Positions 32,881 through 41,659 of a stretch of DNA of 50,805 nucleotides are shown piece by piece. The notes below the pieces were generated by a model. The model was given only the letters and a program-made list of their open reading frames with translations, searched no databases and was not told the origin of the DNA. Position numbers and translations under genes: made by a program. The stretch spans positions 1 through 50,805 of the forward strand of contig NZ_JOII01000037.1 in the NCBI RefSeq assembly GCF_000719955.1. Reading direction: 5' to 3'. The stretch is from Streptomyces albidoflavus (GTDB lineage Bacteria; Actinomycetota; Actinomycetes; Streptomycetales; Streptomycetaceae). Numbering within the stretch: the stretch's first letter is position 1; every line of letters starts with the position of its first letter.

Positions 32881-34422
32881 ATGACCGCTTCCTCCGCACG
32901 CGCACGCCGCGCGTTCGCCCTCCCGATGGGACTGGCGGTGGCCTCGTCCCTCGTCCTGGTCCCCGTCACGACGGCCACGGCCGCCGAGGCCGCGCCGGTC
33001 GCCACCACGGCCACCACCGCCGCCGGGGGCGAGCAGACCAGCTACGTGGTGAACATCCTCCCCGGCAAGCTCGCCGCGGCCCTCGCCGAGAGAGCGATAA
33101 CCAAGGCCGGCGGCACCGTCGTCAAGGCGTACGAGAAGATCGGCGTCGTCGTGGTGCACTCGGCCCGGGCCGACTTCGCCGAGAAGATCCGCAAGGTGCC
33201 CGGCGTGCAGAGCGCGGGCGCGACCCGGACCACGCCGCTCGCCGCCCAGTCCACCGACGACATGGGCGCCCCGGTGGAGCTGAGCGAGAAGCAGCTGGAC
33301 GCCGCGTCCGCCAAGGCCGAGGGCGACGAGGACCCGCTGCAGGGCCTCCAGTGGGACCTGCCGGCCATCAAGGCCGACAAGGCGCACCAGAAGTCGCTCG
33401 GTTCGAGCAAGGTGACCGTCGCCGTCATCGACACCGGCGTGGACGACACCCACCCGGACCTGGCCCCCAACTTCGACCGTGCGGCCTCGGTCAACTGCGT
33501 CGGCGGCGTGCCGGACACCACGGACGGCGCCTGGCGCCCGCAGCCCGGCGAGAGCGCGCACGGCACGCACGTGGCGGGCGAGATCGCCGCGGCCAAGAAC
33601 GGCATCGGCATGACCGGGGTCGCCCCGGGCGTGAAGGTCTCCGGCATCAAGGTGTCGCAGCCCGACGGCTACTTCTACACCGAGGCCGTGGTCTGCGGCT
33701 TCATGTGGGCGGCCGAGCACGGCGTCGACGTCACCAACAACAGCTATTACACCGACCCGTGGATGTTCAACTGCACGGACGACCCGGACCAGAAGGCGCT
33801 GGTCCACGCGGTCGGCCGGGCCACCGCGTACGCGGAGCTGAAGGGCGCGGTCAACATCGCCTCGGCCGGCAACTCCAAGCTGGACCTGGCCGCCGACACG
33901 CTGCCGGACGCCACCAGCCCCAACGACTCGACCCCGGTCGACCGTGAGATCGACCCGAGCACCTGCCTGGACATCCCGGCCCAGCTGCCCGGCGTCGTGA
34001 CGGTCTCCGCCACCGGTGCGAAGAACCTCAAGTCGTCGTACTCCAACTACGGCAAGGGCGTCATCGACATCACCGCCCCCGGCGGCGACTCGACCGCCCG
34101 CCAGGCCCCCGAGGCCCCGGCCGTCGACGGCCGCATCCTCGGCACCCTGCCGGGCGGCGGCTACGGCTACATGATGGGCACCTCGATGGCGGGCCCGCAC
34201 GTCGCGGGCGTCGCCGCGCTGATCAAGTCGACCCACCCGAAGGCCCCGGCCTTCCAGGTCAAGGCGCTGCTGAAGGCCCAGGCCGACACGCTGGCCTGCC
34301 CGGAGCCGTACGACCTCGACGGTGACGGCGTCAACGACGCGGTCTGCGAGGGCGGCAAGTCCGGTGCCGGCTTCTACGGCGCGGGCATGGCCGACGCGCT
34401 GGACGCGGTCACCAAGCGCTGA
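32881..34422 (+). CDS. Secreted S8 family serine peptidase (subtilase)
   Basis: A 513-residue exported pre-pro-protease. The signal peptide is residues 1-35 (TATAA cut region). An I9-like propeptide follows at about 52-120, then the catalytic domain from about 155. The catalytic triad is Asp 184 (VIDTGVD), His 227 (HGTHVAG) and Ser 435 (GTSMAGPH), with oxyanion Asn 331 (SAGN). Near the C-terminus DLDGDGVND is a calcium-binding-like loop. Cys at several positions may form disulfides. ATG 32881 follows GGAGAG. Probably a nutrient or developmental exoprotease; followed by a terminator. Confidence 0.94.
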   Translation: MTASSARARRAFALPMGLAVASSLVLVPVTTATAAEAAPVATTATTAAGGEQTSYVVNILPGKLAAALAERAITKAGGTVVKAYEKIGVVVVHSARADFAEKIRKVPGVQSAGATRTTPLAAQSTDDMGAPVELSEKQLDAASAKAEGDEDPLQGLQWDLPAIKADKAHQKSLGSSKVTVAVIDTGVDDTHPDLAPNFDRAASVNCVGGVPDTTDGAWRPQPGESAHGTHVAGEIAAAKNGIGMTGVAPGVKVSGIKVSQPDGYFYTEAVVCGFMWAAEHGVDVTNNSYYTDPWMFNCTDDPDQKALVHAVGRATAYAELKGAVNIASAGNSKLDLAADTLPDATSPNDSTPVDREIDPSTCLDIPAQLPGVVTVSATGAKNLKSSYSNYGKGVIDITAPGGDSTARQAPEAPAVDGRILGTLPGGGYGYMMGTSMAGPHVAGVAALIKSTHPKAPAFQVKALLKAQADTLACPEPYDLDGDGVNDAVCEGGKSGAGFYGAGMADALDAVTKR

Positions 34423-34427
34423 GCCGG

Positions 34428-34449
34428 GCGCCGGGCCGACACCCGGCGC
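34428..34449 (+). terminator. Terminator after the subtilase gene
   Basis: GCGCCGGG/CCCGGCGC stem with a six-base loop immediately after the stop codon. Confidence 0.6.
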
Positions 34450-34559
34450 TCACCCCGGTCAGGGCCTGGGCCCGGGCGGCGGGAGCGGGACGACGGCGGC
34501 GACGCCGGAGTCCCGCCCCTCCCCCGGGCCTTCGCACGCCCGCGCGGCAGGATGGCCGC

Positions 34560-35966
34560 ATGACCGACGACGACCTGGTACGTGAGCTGTGGGCGGCGCT
34601 CGACGGCCCGCCCGACGCGCCGGAGCGGATCACCCGGGACCGCGCGCCGACCGCGCTGGACCGGGCCGCGCTGCCCGCCGCCGCGCTGGCCCGCGCCACC
34701 GTGGCCGTCTGCTCGCTCGCCGCGGCCGAGCTGGCGGCGGCCCGGAGCGGCGGCCCCGTGCCCCGGGTGCGGGTGTCCGACCGGGCGGTGGACGGCGCGT
34801 TCCGCAGCGACCGGCTGGTGCGGCTGGACGACCGCGCGCCCGTCACCTTCGCCCCGCTCTCCGGTTTCTGGCGGGCCGCCGACGGCTGGGTCCGCACCCA
34901 CGCCAACTACCCGCACCACCGTGCCCGGCTCCTCGGCGCGCTCGGGCTGCCCCAGAGCGCCGGGCCGTCCGAGCTGGCCGCCGTACTCGCCGGACGGGAC
35001 GCCGCCGCCACCGAGGAGGCGGTGTACGCGGCGGGCGGCCTCGCCGTCGCCCTCCGGGACCGCGACACCTGGGCCCGCCACCCGCAGGGCGTGGCCGCGG
35101 CCGCCCAGCCCCTGGCCGGGCGCCGGCCGCTCGCGCCGGGCGGCGCGCCGCTGCCGCCGCCGGGCCGGGAGCCGGGGTACGCGGCGGCCGGGCTGCGGGT
35201 GCTGGACCTCACCCGGGTGCTGGCCGGGCCCGTCGCCACCCGCACCCTGGCGCTGCTCGGCGCGGAGGTGCTGCGGCTGGACGCGCCGTGGCTGCCGGAG
35301 AGCCAGGACGCGCTGGACGACACCGGGATGGGCAAGCGCTCGGCCCGCCTCGACCTGGCCACCGCCGACGGCCGGGCGGCCTTCGGCCGTCTGCTGGAGA
35401 GGGCCGACGTGGTCGTCACCGGCTACCGGCCCGGCGCCCTGGAGGCGCTGGAGGGGATGGCCCCGGAGGAACTGGCGGCGGGCAGGCCGGGGCTGGTGAT
35501 GGCCCAGCTCTCCGCGTGGGGGCGGACCGGCCCCTGGGCCGGGCGGCGGGGCTTCGACAGCCTGGTGCAGGCGGCGAGCGGCGTCGCCCTGGCCGAGCGG
35601 GCCGCCGGCCCGGCGGACACCCCGCCCGGCGCCCTGCCCGCCCAGGCCCTCGACCACGGCACCGGCTACCTCCTGGCGGCGGCGGTGCTGCGCGCCCTGA
35701 CCCGGCGCCACCGCACCGGCGAGGGCTCCCTGCTGCGCCTGAGCCTGGCCCGCACCGCCCACACCCTGCTCCACACGGACGTACCGGTCCAGGCGCCGCC
35801 CCCGGTGCCGTACGTGGAACCGGTGCTGCGCGAGGCGGTCACCGGGCGGGGGCGGCTGCGGTACGCGCCGTCGCCGGTGGAGTTCGCGGACGGTCCCCGC
35901 GACTGGTCCCGGACACCGGGCCTGTGGGGAGCGGACGCGCCGTGCTGGGAGGAGCCGCCGCACTGA
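34560..35966 (+). CDS. CaiB/BaiF family III CoA-transferase, apparently permuted
   Basis: A 468-residue family III CoA-transferase-like protein moving CoA between carboxylic acids. The family's N-terminal signature GLRVLDLTRVLAGP appears only at 211-224, followed by MGKRSARLDL at 268-277 and the catalytic Asp 333 in GFDSLVQAASG. The first 200 residues instead look like the family's C-terminal half (FWRAADGWVRTH near 103-114, RDTWARHPQG at 168-177). The order is therefore C-half then N-half, or two partial copies. ATG 34560. The 70-base gap to the next gene and same strand allow co-transcription with the CopD-like gene. Substrate unknown. Confidence 0.82.
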   Translation: MTDDDLVRELWAALDGPPDAPERITRDRAPTALDRAALPAAALARATVAVCSLAAAELAAARSGGPVPRVRVSDRAVDGAFRSDRLVRLDDRAPVTFAPLSGFWRAADGWVRTHANYPHHRARLLGALGLPQSAGPSELAAVLAGRDAAATEEAVYAAGGLAVALRDRDTWARHPQGVAAAAQPLAGRRPLAPGGAPLPPPGREPGYAAAGLRVLDLTRVLAGPVATRTLALLGAEVLRLDAPWLPESQDALDDTGMGKRSARLDLATADGRAAFGRLLERADVVVTGYRPGALEALEGMAPEELAAGRPGLVMAQLSAWGRTGPWAGRRGFDSLVQAASGVALAERAAGPADTPPGALPAQALDHGTGYLLAAAVLRALTRRHRTGEGSLLRLSLARTAHTLLHTDVPVQAPPPVPYVEPVLREAVTGRGRLRYAPSPVEFADGPRDWSRTPGLWGADAPCWEEPPH

Positions 35967-36036
35967 GCCGGAAGGGGGTCCTCCTGTTGAGCGCCGCGAC
36001 TTGCCGTCCTCGCGCGGGCCCGGTGAAGATCCGGTG

Positions 36037-37119
36037 ATGAGCTTCATACGCCCGCCCGCCGACGGCCCCGTCGGCACGTCCCGCCCCGCCGAGGGCGCCG
36101 CGCCGGCGCCCGGGGAGCACGGTGTCCGGCCCGGCCGGGTGGTCGCCCTGCCGTCGGCGACGGGGGCGGCGCGTGCGCTGGCCGTGGTGGGTCTGCTGAC
36201 GCTCGGCGCGCTGATCCCGCTGCTCGGTCCCGGGGCGGCGCTGGAGGGGACCGGGGAGGCCCTCGCCCCGGCGGCCCGGCCGGTCGGGGTGTTGCGGACG
36301 GTGCTCTTCGCCGCCCTCTGCGTCCAGGCGGGCGAAATGTGGGTGGCGCGGATGGTCCCGGCGGTCCGGGGTGCCCCGGCCGGGCTGCTGCCGCGCGCCT
36401 GGTCGCCGGTGGCCGCCTGCTGCGGCCTTCTCGCGGCGGTGGCCCTCTCCGCGATCGTCGCCAACGGCAACATCTGGCCGCGCACCTGGTCCGAACTGCG
36501 CTTCGGCGAGCTGTACGGCACCGGGGACGGCGTGCTCGCCCTGCTGGAGATCAACGCCTTCGCGGCGGCCTGGCTGCTGGCGCTCTCCAGGCGGCCCGGA
36601 CTCGCCGCGCTGCCGCTGGCGGTGCTGGTGGTGGCCGAGGCGGTGCGCGCCCACCCCGAGATCGAGACACCGCTGCTCGGCTCGGCCCTGACCCTGGTCC
36701 ACCTGACGTGCGGCGCCCTGTGGGCGGGCGGCCTCCTCCAGGTGCTGCGCGTGCTGCGCCTCTGGCAGGGCCACGGCCTGCGGCAGCAGGGGGCGGCCCT
36801 GCTGGCCCGCTACGCCCGCGCCGCCGCCTGGCTCTTCGCGGCGGTCACCGTCACCGGCACCCTCTCCACGCTGCGCCGGATGGAGCCGCACACCGTGCTG
36901 GAACAACTCACGACGACCGGCTACGGGCGGACCCTGCTGGCCAAGCTGCTGCTCCTCGCCGTCGTCGCGGTGCTGGCGCTGCGGGCCCGGCGCCGCGCGG
37001 TCGCCGCCGGCGACCCGGGGGCGGTGTTCGCCCCGGGCCGCGCGGAGGTGGCACTGCTCGGCCTGGTGGTGGCGGTGTCGGCGCTGCTCACCGCCCTGCC
37101 CGTACCGATCCGCTGGTGA
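36037..37119 (+). CDS. CopD-like membrane protein
   Basis: A 360-residue integral membrane protein with about eight helices. The first 50 residues are cytoplasmic and Pro/Gly-rich. The C-terminal half has the CopD features LVHLTCGALWAGGLLQVL, RYARAAAWLFAAVTVTGTLS and a helix pair before the end. CopD proteins take part in copper import. The copper chaperone CopC domain or gene is not seen here. ATG 36037, just after a GTG that could also serve. Convergent with the YhhN gene, ending 4 bases before its stop. Confidence 0.82.
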   Translation: MSFIRPPADGPVGTSRPAEGAAPAPGEHGVRPGRVVALPSATGAARALAVVGLLTLGALIPLLGPGAALEGTGEALAPAARPVGVLRTVLFAALCVQAGEMWVARMVPAVRGAPAGLLPRAWSPVAACCGLLAAVALSAIVANGNIWPRTWSELRFGELYGTGDGVLALLEINAFAAAWLLALSRRPGLAALPLAVLVVAEAVRAHPEIETPLLGSALTLVHLTCGALWAGGLLQVLRVLRLWQGHGLRQQGAALLARYARAAAWLFAAVTVTGTLSTLRRMEPHTVLEQLTTTGYGRTLLAKLLLLAVVAVLALRARRRAVAAGDPGAVFAPGRAEVALLGLVVAVSALLTALPVPIRW

Positions 37120-37123
37120 GCCC

Positions 37124-37837
37124 TCAGGCGTCCACCGCCGGCCGGTTCTCCTCGGGCACCGCCCCGGCACCCGGCGTCCGGGCGGCCCGGAGCACGCCCG
37201 TCACCAGCAGGTACTGCGCGGCCAGGTAGGTCGACATCACCCAGAAGTCGTGCGGGGCCGGGGTGTTCCACTCGGCGATGTTCATGGCGATCAGGGCGTC
37301 CGAGAGCAGGAAGAGCAGCCCGCCGGCGGCGGTGGCGGCGCCGAGCCGCAGCGCGCCGAAGGCCATCGCGGTGAGCAGCAGGCTGTACGCGGCGACCGGT
37401 ATCCGCAGTCCGGCGGGGAGGTCGGGCCAGAGCAGCGCCACGAGCAGGACGAGGACGGCGGCGTAGGCGGCCCCGAGCGGCAGGACGTGGCGGGGCGTGG
37501 TGCCGTACCGGCGGAAGAGGAGCAGGTAGCAGACGTGGCCGAGGGCGAAGGAGCCCATGCCGAGGAGGAAGGCGGTGTCGTCCTCGAAGCGGAGCAGGGT
37601 GTCGCCGCCCCAGCCGAAGGCGGCGGCGGCGATGAGCAGCGGGGGGCCGCCGCGCACGGCGACCCAGGCGGCGAGGACGGAGAGCAGCAGCGGTTTGACC
37701 GTCAGATGCAGCTCCGGGTACCCGGCGAGCAGGCCGCCGAGGTCCAGGGCGACGACCACGGCGAAGGCGGCGAGCAGCAGGCGCGCGGCGTGGGCGCGGC
37801 GCGGGGTCAGCTGGGGCAGTGGGGTCGTCGTGTTCAT
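37124..37837 (-). CDS. YhhN/TMEM86 family membrane protein (lysoplasmalogenase-like)
   Basis: A 237-residue, eight-helix membrane protein of the YhhN family. Animal TMEM86 and a Legionella relative hydrolyse the vinyl-ether bond of lysoplasmalogens. Conserved acidic patches are present: FGWGGDTLLRFEDD near 73-87 and LLFLLSDALIAMN near 184-196. ATG 37837 has GGAGG upstream and overlaps the stop of the hydroxylase gene by four bases (ATGA), so the two are translationally coupled. Activity on ether lipids is inferred from the family only. Confidence 0.86.
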   Translation of the reverse strand: MNTTTPLPQLTPRRAHAARLLLAAFAVVVALDLGGLLAGYPELHLTVKPLLLSVLAAWVAVRGGPPLLIAAAAFGWGGDTLLRFEDDTAFLLGMGSFALGHVCYLLLFRRYGTTPRHVLPLGAAYAAVLVLLVALLWPDLPAGLRIPVAAYSLLLTAMAFGALRLGAATAAGGLLFLLSDALIAMNIAEWNTPAPHDFWVMSTYLAAQYLLVTGVLRAARTPGAGAVPEENRPAVDA

Positions 37838-38718
37838 CGGGTGGCCTCCGGGGCGAGGGGCGCGGCGGCCGGGGCGGGCGCGGCGGGCGGGTCGGGTGAC
37901 CAGCCGGGGCCCCGGAAGACGCGGCCGGCCCGCTCGCGCCAGGTGGTGGCGGCGCGGACGTCCCGGGCGATGGCGGCGTACTCGTGGGTGGCGACGCGCA
38001 GCGGGTTGTAGGTCTCGATGTTCTTGGTGAGGCCGTAGACGGGGCGGACGGTCTCGGCGGCGAAGGAGCCGAAGAGGCGGTCCCAGACGATGAGGATGCC
38101 GCCGAAGTTGCGGTCCAGGTAGCCGCCCTGGGAGGCGTGGTGGACCCGGTGGTGGGAGGGGGTGTTGAAGAGGAACTCGACCGGGCGCGGCAGGCGGCCG
38201 ATCCGCTCGGTGTGGATCCCGAACTGGTAGACGAGGTTGACCGAGGAGCAGAAGGCGAGCACCGCCGGGTGGACGCCGAGCAGGATCAGCGGCAGGTAGA
38301 AGGGCCAGGAGGTGAGGCTGGTCCAGGGCTGGCGGAGCGCGGTGGTGAGGTTGAACCGGCGGCTGGAGTGGTGCACCACGTGGCAGGCCCACAGGATGCG
38401 GATGACGTGGTGGCCCCGGTGCGACCAGTAGTAGAAGAAGTCCTGGGCGAGCAGGACCAGCGGCACCGTCCACCAGAGCACCGGGACGCGCAGCGGGGTC
38501 AGCTCGTACGCCAGGGTGTAGACGGCGACGACCGGGATCTTCCAGAGGAAGTCGAAGCCGAGGCTGCCGATCCCCATCGTGACGCTGGTGGCGGCGTCCT
38601 TGGTGTCGTACCCGGCCTGCTCCTCGTCGGGATGGAGGCGTACGGTCACGATCTCGACGACGGTCAGCAGGACGAAGGCGGGTATGGACCAGAGCACCAC
38701 GTCGGGCAGGTTCGGCAT
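37834..38718 (-). CDS. Sterol desaturase/fatty-acid hydroxylase family membrane oxygenase
   Basis: A 294-residue di-iron membrane oxygenase with several helices. Its His clusters are HRGHH at 100-104, HVVHH at 113-117, His 169 and HHRVHH at 189-194, followed by LDRNFGGILIVWDRLFGSF. This pattern is shared by ERG3-type desaturases and alkylglycerol monooxygenase (AGMO). ATG 38718; a frame extending further upstream lacks similarity. It leads a two-gene operon with the YhhN protein. The substrate is a lipid by family; ether lipid is a guess from the partner. Confidence 0.9.
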   Translation of the reverse strand: MPNLPDVVLWSIPAFVLLTVVEIVTVRLHPDEEQAGYDTKDAATSVTMGIGSLGFDFLWKIPVVAVYTLAYELTPLRVPVLWWTVPLVLLAQDFFYYWSHRGHHVIRILWACHVVHHSSRRFNLTTALRQPWTSLTSWPFYLPLILLGVHPAVLAFCSSVNLVYQFGIHTERIGRLPRPVEFLFNTPSHHRVHHASQGGYLDRNFGGILIVWDRLFGSFAAETVRPVYGLTKNIETYNPLRVATHEYAAIARDVRAATTWRERAGRVFRGPGWSPDPPAAPAPAAAPLAPEATR

Positions 38719-38891
38719 GACCGCACGGTAAGGCGGCGCGCCGCCCGGCGGGAGGGGTCCGGCACGACAACTCTTACCGCAGGTAAGGGCGCTCCGGTTG
38801 GCGGATTCCACCAAGTACGCGCCCCCGCGTGCGCCCGCCTGACACTCCGTCCGCTCCGGTCTGTCGGCCGTACCCCGTATTCTCTACGACC

Positions 38892-39866
38892 ATGCTCGAA
38901 GACCACACGCCCGCATCCGCCTGGCCGGCCACCTACCCGACGGGTTACGCCGTGGTCGACGTCGAGACCACCGGTCTGGCCAGGGACGACCGCATCGTCT
39001 CGGCCGGTGTCTACCAACTCGACGCGCTGGGGCGGGTGGAGGACCACTGGTACACGCTGGTCAACCCGGAGCGCGACCCGGGCCCGGTGTGGATCCACGG
39101 GCTGACCACCGGCGTCCTCAAGGACGCCCCGCTCTTCAAGGACATCTCGGACGAACTGTCGGCGCGCCTCGCCGACCGGGTCCTGGTCGCCCACAACGCC
39201 GCCTTCGACTGGTCGATGCTGGCGCGCGAGTACGCCCGCGCCGAACGGATCGCCCCGGTCCGCCAGCGGCTGTGCACCATCGCCCTCTCCAAGGAGCTGG
39301 GGCTGCCGCTGCCCAACCACAAGCTGGAGTCGCTCGCCGCGCACTTCGGGGTCGTCCAGGAGCGCGCCCACCACGCGCTGGACGACGCCCGGGTGCTGGC
39401 CGAGGCGTTCCGCCCGAGCCTCGTGGCGGCGGCCGGCGGCGGGGTGCGGCTGCCGCTGCTGGAGTGCCGCCCGCTCACCGAGTGGTCCGAGCCGCCCGCC
39501 ACCCCGAGGATCGGCCGCCAGCCCTCGTACGGCGGCCCGTCCTCCTGGCGCCCGGCCCGCAAGCGGCCCGCCTGCCCCTACCCGAACCCGGGACGGTACG
39601 AGCCGGGCGGGCGGCTGGTGCAGGGGATGCGGATCGCCTTCTCCGGGGACACCTCGACCGAGCGGGACCTCCTGGAGGACCGGGCCACCGAGGCGGGGCT
39701 GCACGTGGCGACCAGCCTCTCGCGGCTGACCAGCCTGCTGGTGACCAACGACCCGGACTCGGGGACGTCCAAGACGGTCAAGGCCCGCCAGTTCGGCACG
39801 CCGGTGGTGGACGAGGCCGCCTTCGGCCAGCTGCTCCAGGACGTGGCGCCCGCACCGGGCGGCTGA
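38892..39866 (+). CDS. DEDDh 3'-5' exonuclease with C-terminal BRCT domain
   Basis: A 324-residue protein. The exonuclease domain at about 18-175 has the DEDDh residues Asp 23, Glu 25 (VVDVETTG), Asp 106 (HNAAFDWSML), His 160 and Asp 165 (HHALDDA). A Pro/Arg-rich linker at about 195-235 is followed by a BRCT domain at about 240-318 (GMRIAFSGDTSTERD ... VTNDPDSGTSKTVKARQFGTPVV). It resembles DnaQ-like proofreading exonucleases and is common in streptomycetes, where it probably acts in repair. ATG 38892 fits the N-terminus. Divergent from the hydroxylase gene. Confidence 0.92.
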   Translation: MLEDHTPASAWPATYPTGYAVVDVETTGLARDDRIVSAGVYQLDALGRVEDHWYTLVNPERDPGPVWIHGLTTGVLKDAPLFKDISDELSARLADRVLVAHNAAFDWSMLAREYARAERIAPVRQRLCTIALSKELGLPLPNHKLESLAAHFGVVQERAHHALDDARVLAEAFRPSLVAAAGGGVRLPLLECRPLTEWSEPPATPRIGRQPSYGGPSSWRPARKRPACPYPNPGRYEPGGRLVQGMRIAFSGDTSTERDLLEDRATEAGLHVATSLSRLTSLLVTNDPDSGTSKTVKARQFGTPVVDEAAFGQLLQDVAPAPGG

Positions 39867-39942
39867 ACCGCCCGCCGGGGCACGGGACGAAAGGGGCGGG
39901 CCCGCCCTGAGGGGCCCGGGGGCAGCCAGGTACCGTCAAGGC

Positions 39943-40767
39943 GTGTACCGCTTCCTGTTGTCCCGGCAGTGGGTGATCGTGACGCTGCTGTTCGTGCTCC
40001 TGATCCCCGTCATGATCGAGCTGGGTTTCTGGCAACTGCACCGCCACGAGCACCGCGTCGAGCAGAACGCGCGCATCGAGCGGTCGGTCAAGGCCGACCC
40101 CGTGCCGGTGCGGGAGCTGACCGGGCCCGGCGGCTCGGTGGCCGAGGGCGACCGGTGGCGGCGGGTCACCGCCGAGGGCACCTTCGACCCGGAGCACGAG
40201 GTCGTGGTGCGCCGCCGCACCAACTCCGACGACAAGGTCGGCGTCCACGTGCTGACCCCCTTCCGGCTGGGCGACGGCACGGTCCTGCTGGTCAACCGGG
40301 GCTGGATCCCCTCCGACGGACCGCAGACCTCGCTGCCGGAGATCCCCGCCCCGCCCTCCGGCGAGATCACCCTGACCGGCCGGCTGATGCCGGACGAGAC
40401 CACCGCCGCCAGCGGCATCAAGGACCTCGAAGGACTGCCCGACCGGCAGATCATGCTGATCAGCAGCGGCCAGCAGGCCGACGCACTCGGCGTGCCGGTC
40501 CTCGGCGGCTACGTCGAACAGGTCGCCCCCGACCCCGGCGCGGACGGCCCCGAGCTGATCAAGGGCCCCGACTACGGCGGCATCGGCCCGCACATGGCGT
40601 ACGCCGTGCAGTGGTGGCTCTTCGCGGCGGCGGTCCCGGTCGGCTGGGTGATCCTGGTCCGCCGCGACCTGCGCGACCGGCGCGAGGCCGCCGCCGAGGA
40701 GGCCGCGAGCGGTGCGGGCGGCGACGGCGGCACGCCCGAGCAGGAGCCCGCCACCGTCGGCGGCTGA
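39943..40767 (+). CDS. SURF1 family protein (cytochrome oxidase assembly)
   Basis: A 274-residue membrane protein with one helix at each end (about 8-28 and 223-243) and an extracytoplasmic middle part, the SURF1 layout. Motifs seen: LGFWQLHRHEHR after helix 1, VVVRRRTNSDDKVGVHVLTPF, VLLVNRGWIPSDG, and HMAYAVQWWLFA before helix 2. SURF1 helps haem A insertion into aa3-type cytochrome oxidase. The C-terminal tail is acidic and low-complexity. GTG 39943 follows CAAGG. The next gene follows after 67 bases. Confidence 0.92.
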   Translation: MYRFLLSRQWVIVTLLFVLLIPVMIELGFWQLHRHEHRVEQNARIERSVKADPVPVRELTGPGGSVAEGDRWRRVTAEGTFDPEHEVVVRRRTNSDDKVGVHVLTPFRLGDGTVLLVNRGWIPSDGPQTSLPEIPAPPSGEITLTGRLMPDETTAASGIKDLEGLPDRQIMLISSGQQADALGVPVLGGYVEQVAPDPGADGPELIKGPDYGGIGPHMAYAVQWWLFAAAVPVGWVILVRRDLRDRREAAAEEAASGAGGDGGTPEQEPATVGG

Positions 40768-40834
40768 GCGCTGCCGGAATCCGCGCCACCCCCCACCTCG
40801 CCTCCCGCCGCCCCCGCACGGCAGGATGTGCGCC

Positions 40835-41590
40835 ATGGATCTTGGACTGAAGGACCGCGTCTACGTCGTCACCGGCGCCACCCGTGGCCTCGGCAACGCC
40901 ACCGCCCGCGCGCTGGCCGCCGACGGCGCGAAGGTCGTCGTCAGCGGGCGTGACCAGGGCACCGCCGAGCAGGCCGCTGAGGCGATCGGCCCGAACGCCG
41001 TCGGCATCGGTGCCGACAACGCCGACCCCGAGGCGGCCGGTCGCCTGCTGGCCGCCGCCCGGGAGCGCTTCGGCCGCCTCGACGGCATCCTCATCAGCGT
41101 CGGCGGGCCGCCGCCCGGCTCCGCCGCCTCCACCACCGACGAGCAGTGGGAGGCCGGGTTCGCCTCGGTCTTCCTGGGCGCGGTGCGCCTCGCCCGGGCG
41201 GCCGCCGCCGAGCTGGGCGAGGGCGGCGTCATCGGCTTCGTGCTCTCCGGCTCCGTCCACGAGCCGATCACCGGCCTGACCGTCTCCAACGGGCTGCGCC
41301 CGGGCCTCGCCGGCTTCGCCAAGTCGCTGGCGAACGAGGTCGGCCCGCGCGGCATCCGGGTGGTCGGCGTGCTGCCCGGCAAGATCGACACCGACCGCAT
41401 CCGGGAGATCGACGGCTTCGCCGAGGACCCGGCCGCCGCCCGCGCCGCCGCCGAGGCGTCCATCCCGCTCAAGCGGTACGGCCGCCCGGAGGAGTTCGGC
41501 CGCACCGCCGCCTTCCTCCTCTCCCCCGCCGCCTCCTACCTCACCGGCGTCATGGTCCCGGTCGACGGCGGCGTACGGCACGGCTTCTGA
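40835..41590 (+). CDS. SDR family protein lacking the canonical YxxxK
   Basis: A 251-residue short-chain dehydrogenase-like protein. The cofactor motif TGATRGLG (13-20) and the terminal PVDGGV are normal, and Ser 138 stands at the catalytic position. However, the Tyr and Lys positions are Ser 151 and Arg 155 (VSNGLRPG). This SNxLR pattern marks the atypical FabG-like subgroup (BKR_3 type) of unknown activity. ATG 40835 follows CAGGATG. The preceding SURF1 gene is 67 bases upstream. A terminator follows. Confidence 0.88.
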   Translation: MDLGLKDRVYVVTGATRGLGNATARALAADGAKVVVSGRDQGTAEQAAEAIGPNAVGIGADNADPEAAGRLLAAARERFGRLDGILISVGGPPPGSAASTTDEQWEAGFASVFLGAVRLARAAAAELGEGGVIGFVLSGSVHEPITGLTVSNGLRPGLAGFAKSLANEVGPRGIRVVGVLPGKIDTDRIREIDGFAEDPAAARAAAEASIPLKRYGRPEEFGRTAAFLLSPAASYLTGVMVPVDGGVRHGF

Positions 41591-41609
41591 CCGGCCGCAC
41601 GGCACGCAC

Positions 41610-41644
41610 GAGAAGGGGCCCGGCACGCCGCCGGGCCCCTTCTC
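41610..41644. terminator. Terminator between the SDR gene and the AmaP gene
   Basis: GAGAAGGGGCCCGGC and its exact complement form a 15-base-pair stem with a five-base loop, followed by TCTTCG on the plus strand. Confidence 0.85.
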
Positions 41645-41659
41645 TCTTCGTACGCCGGG

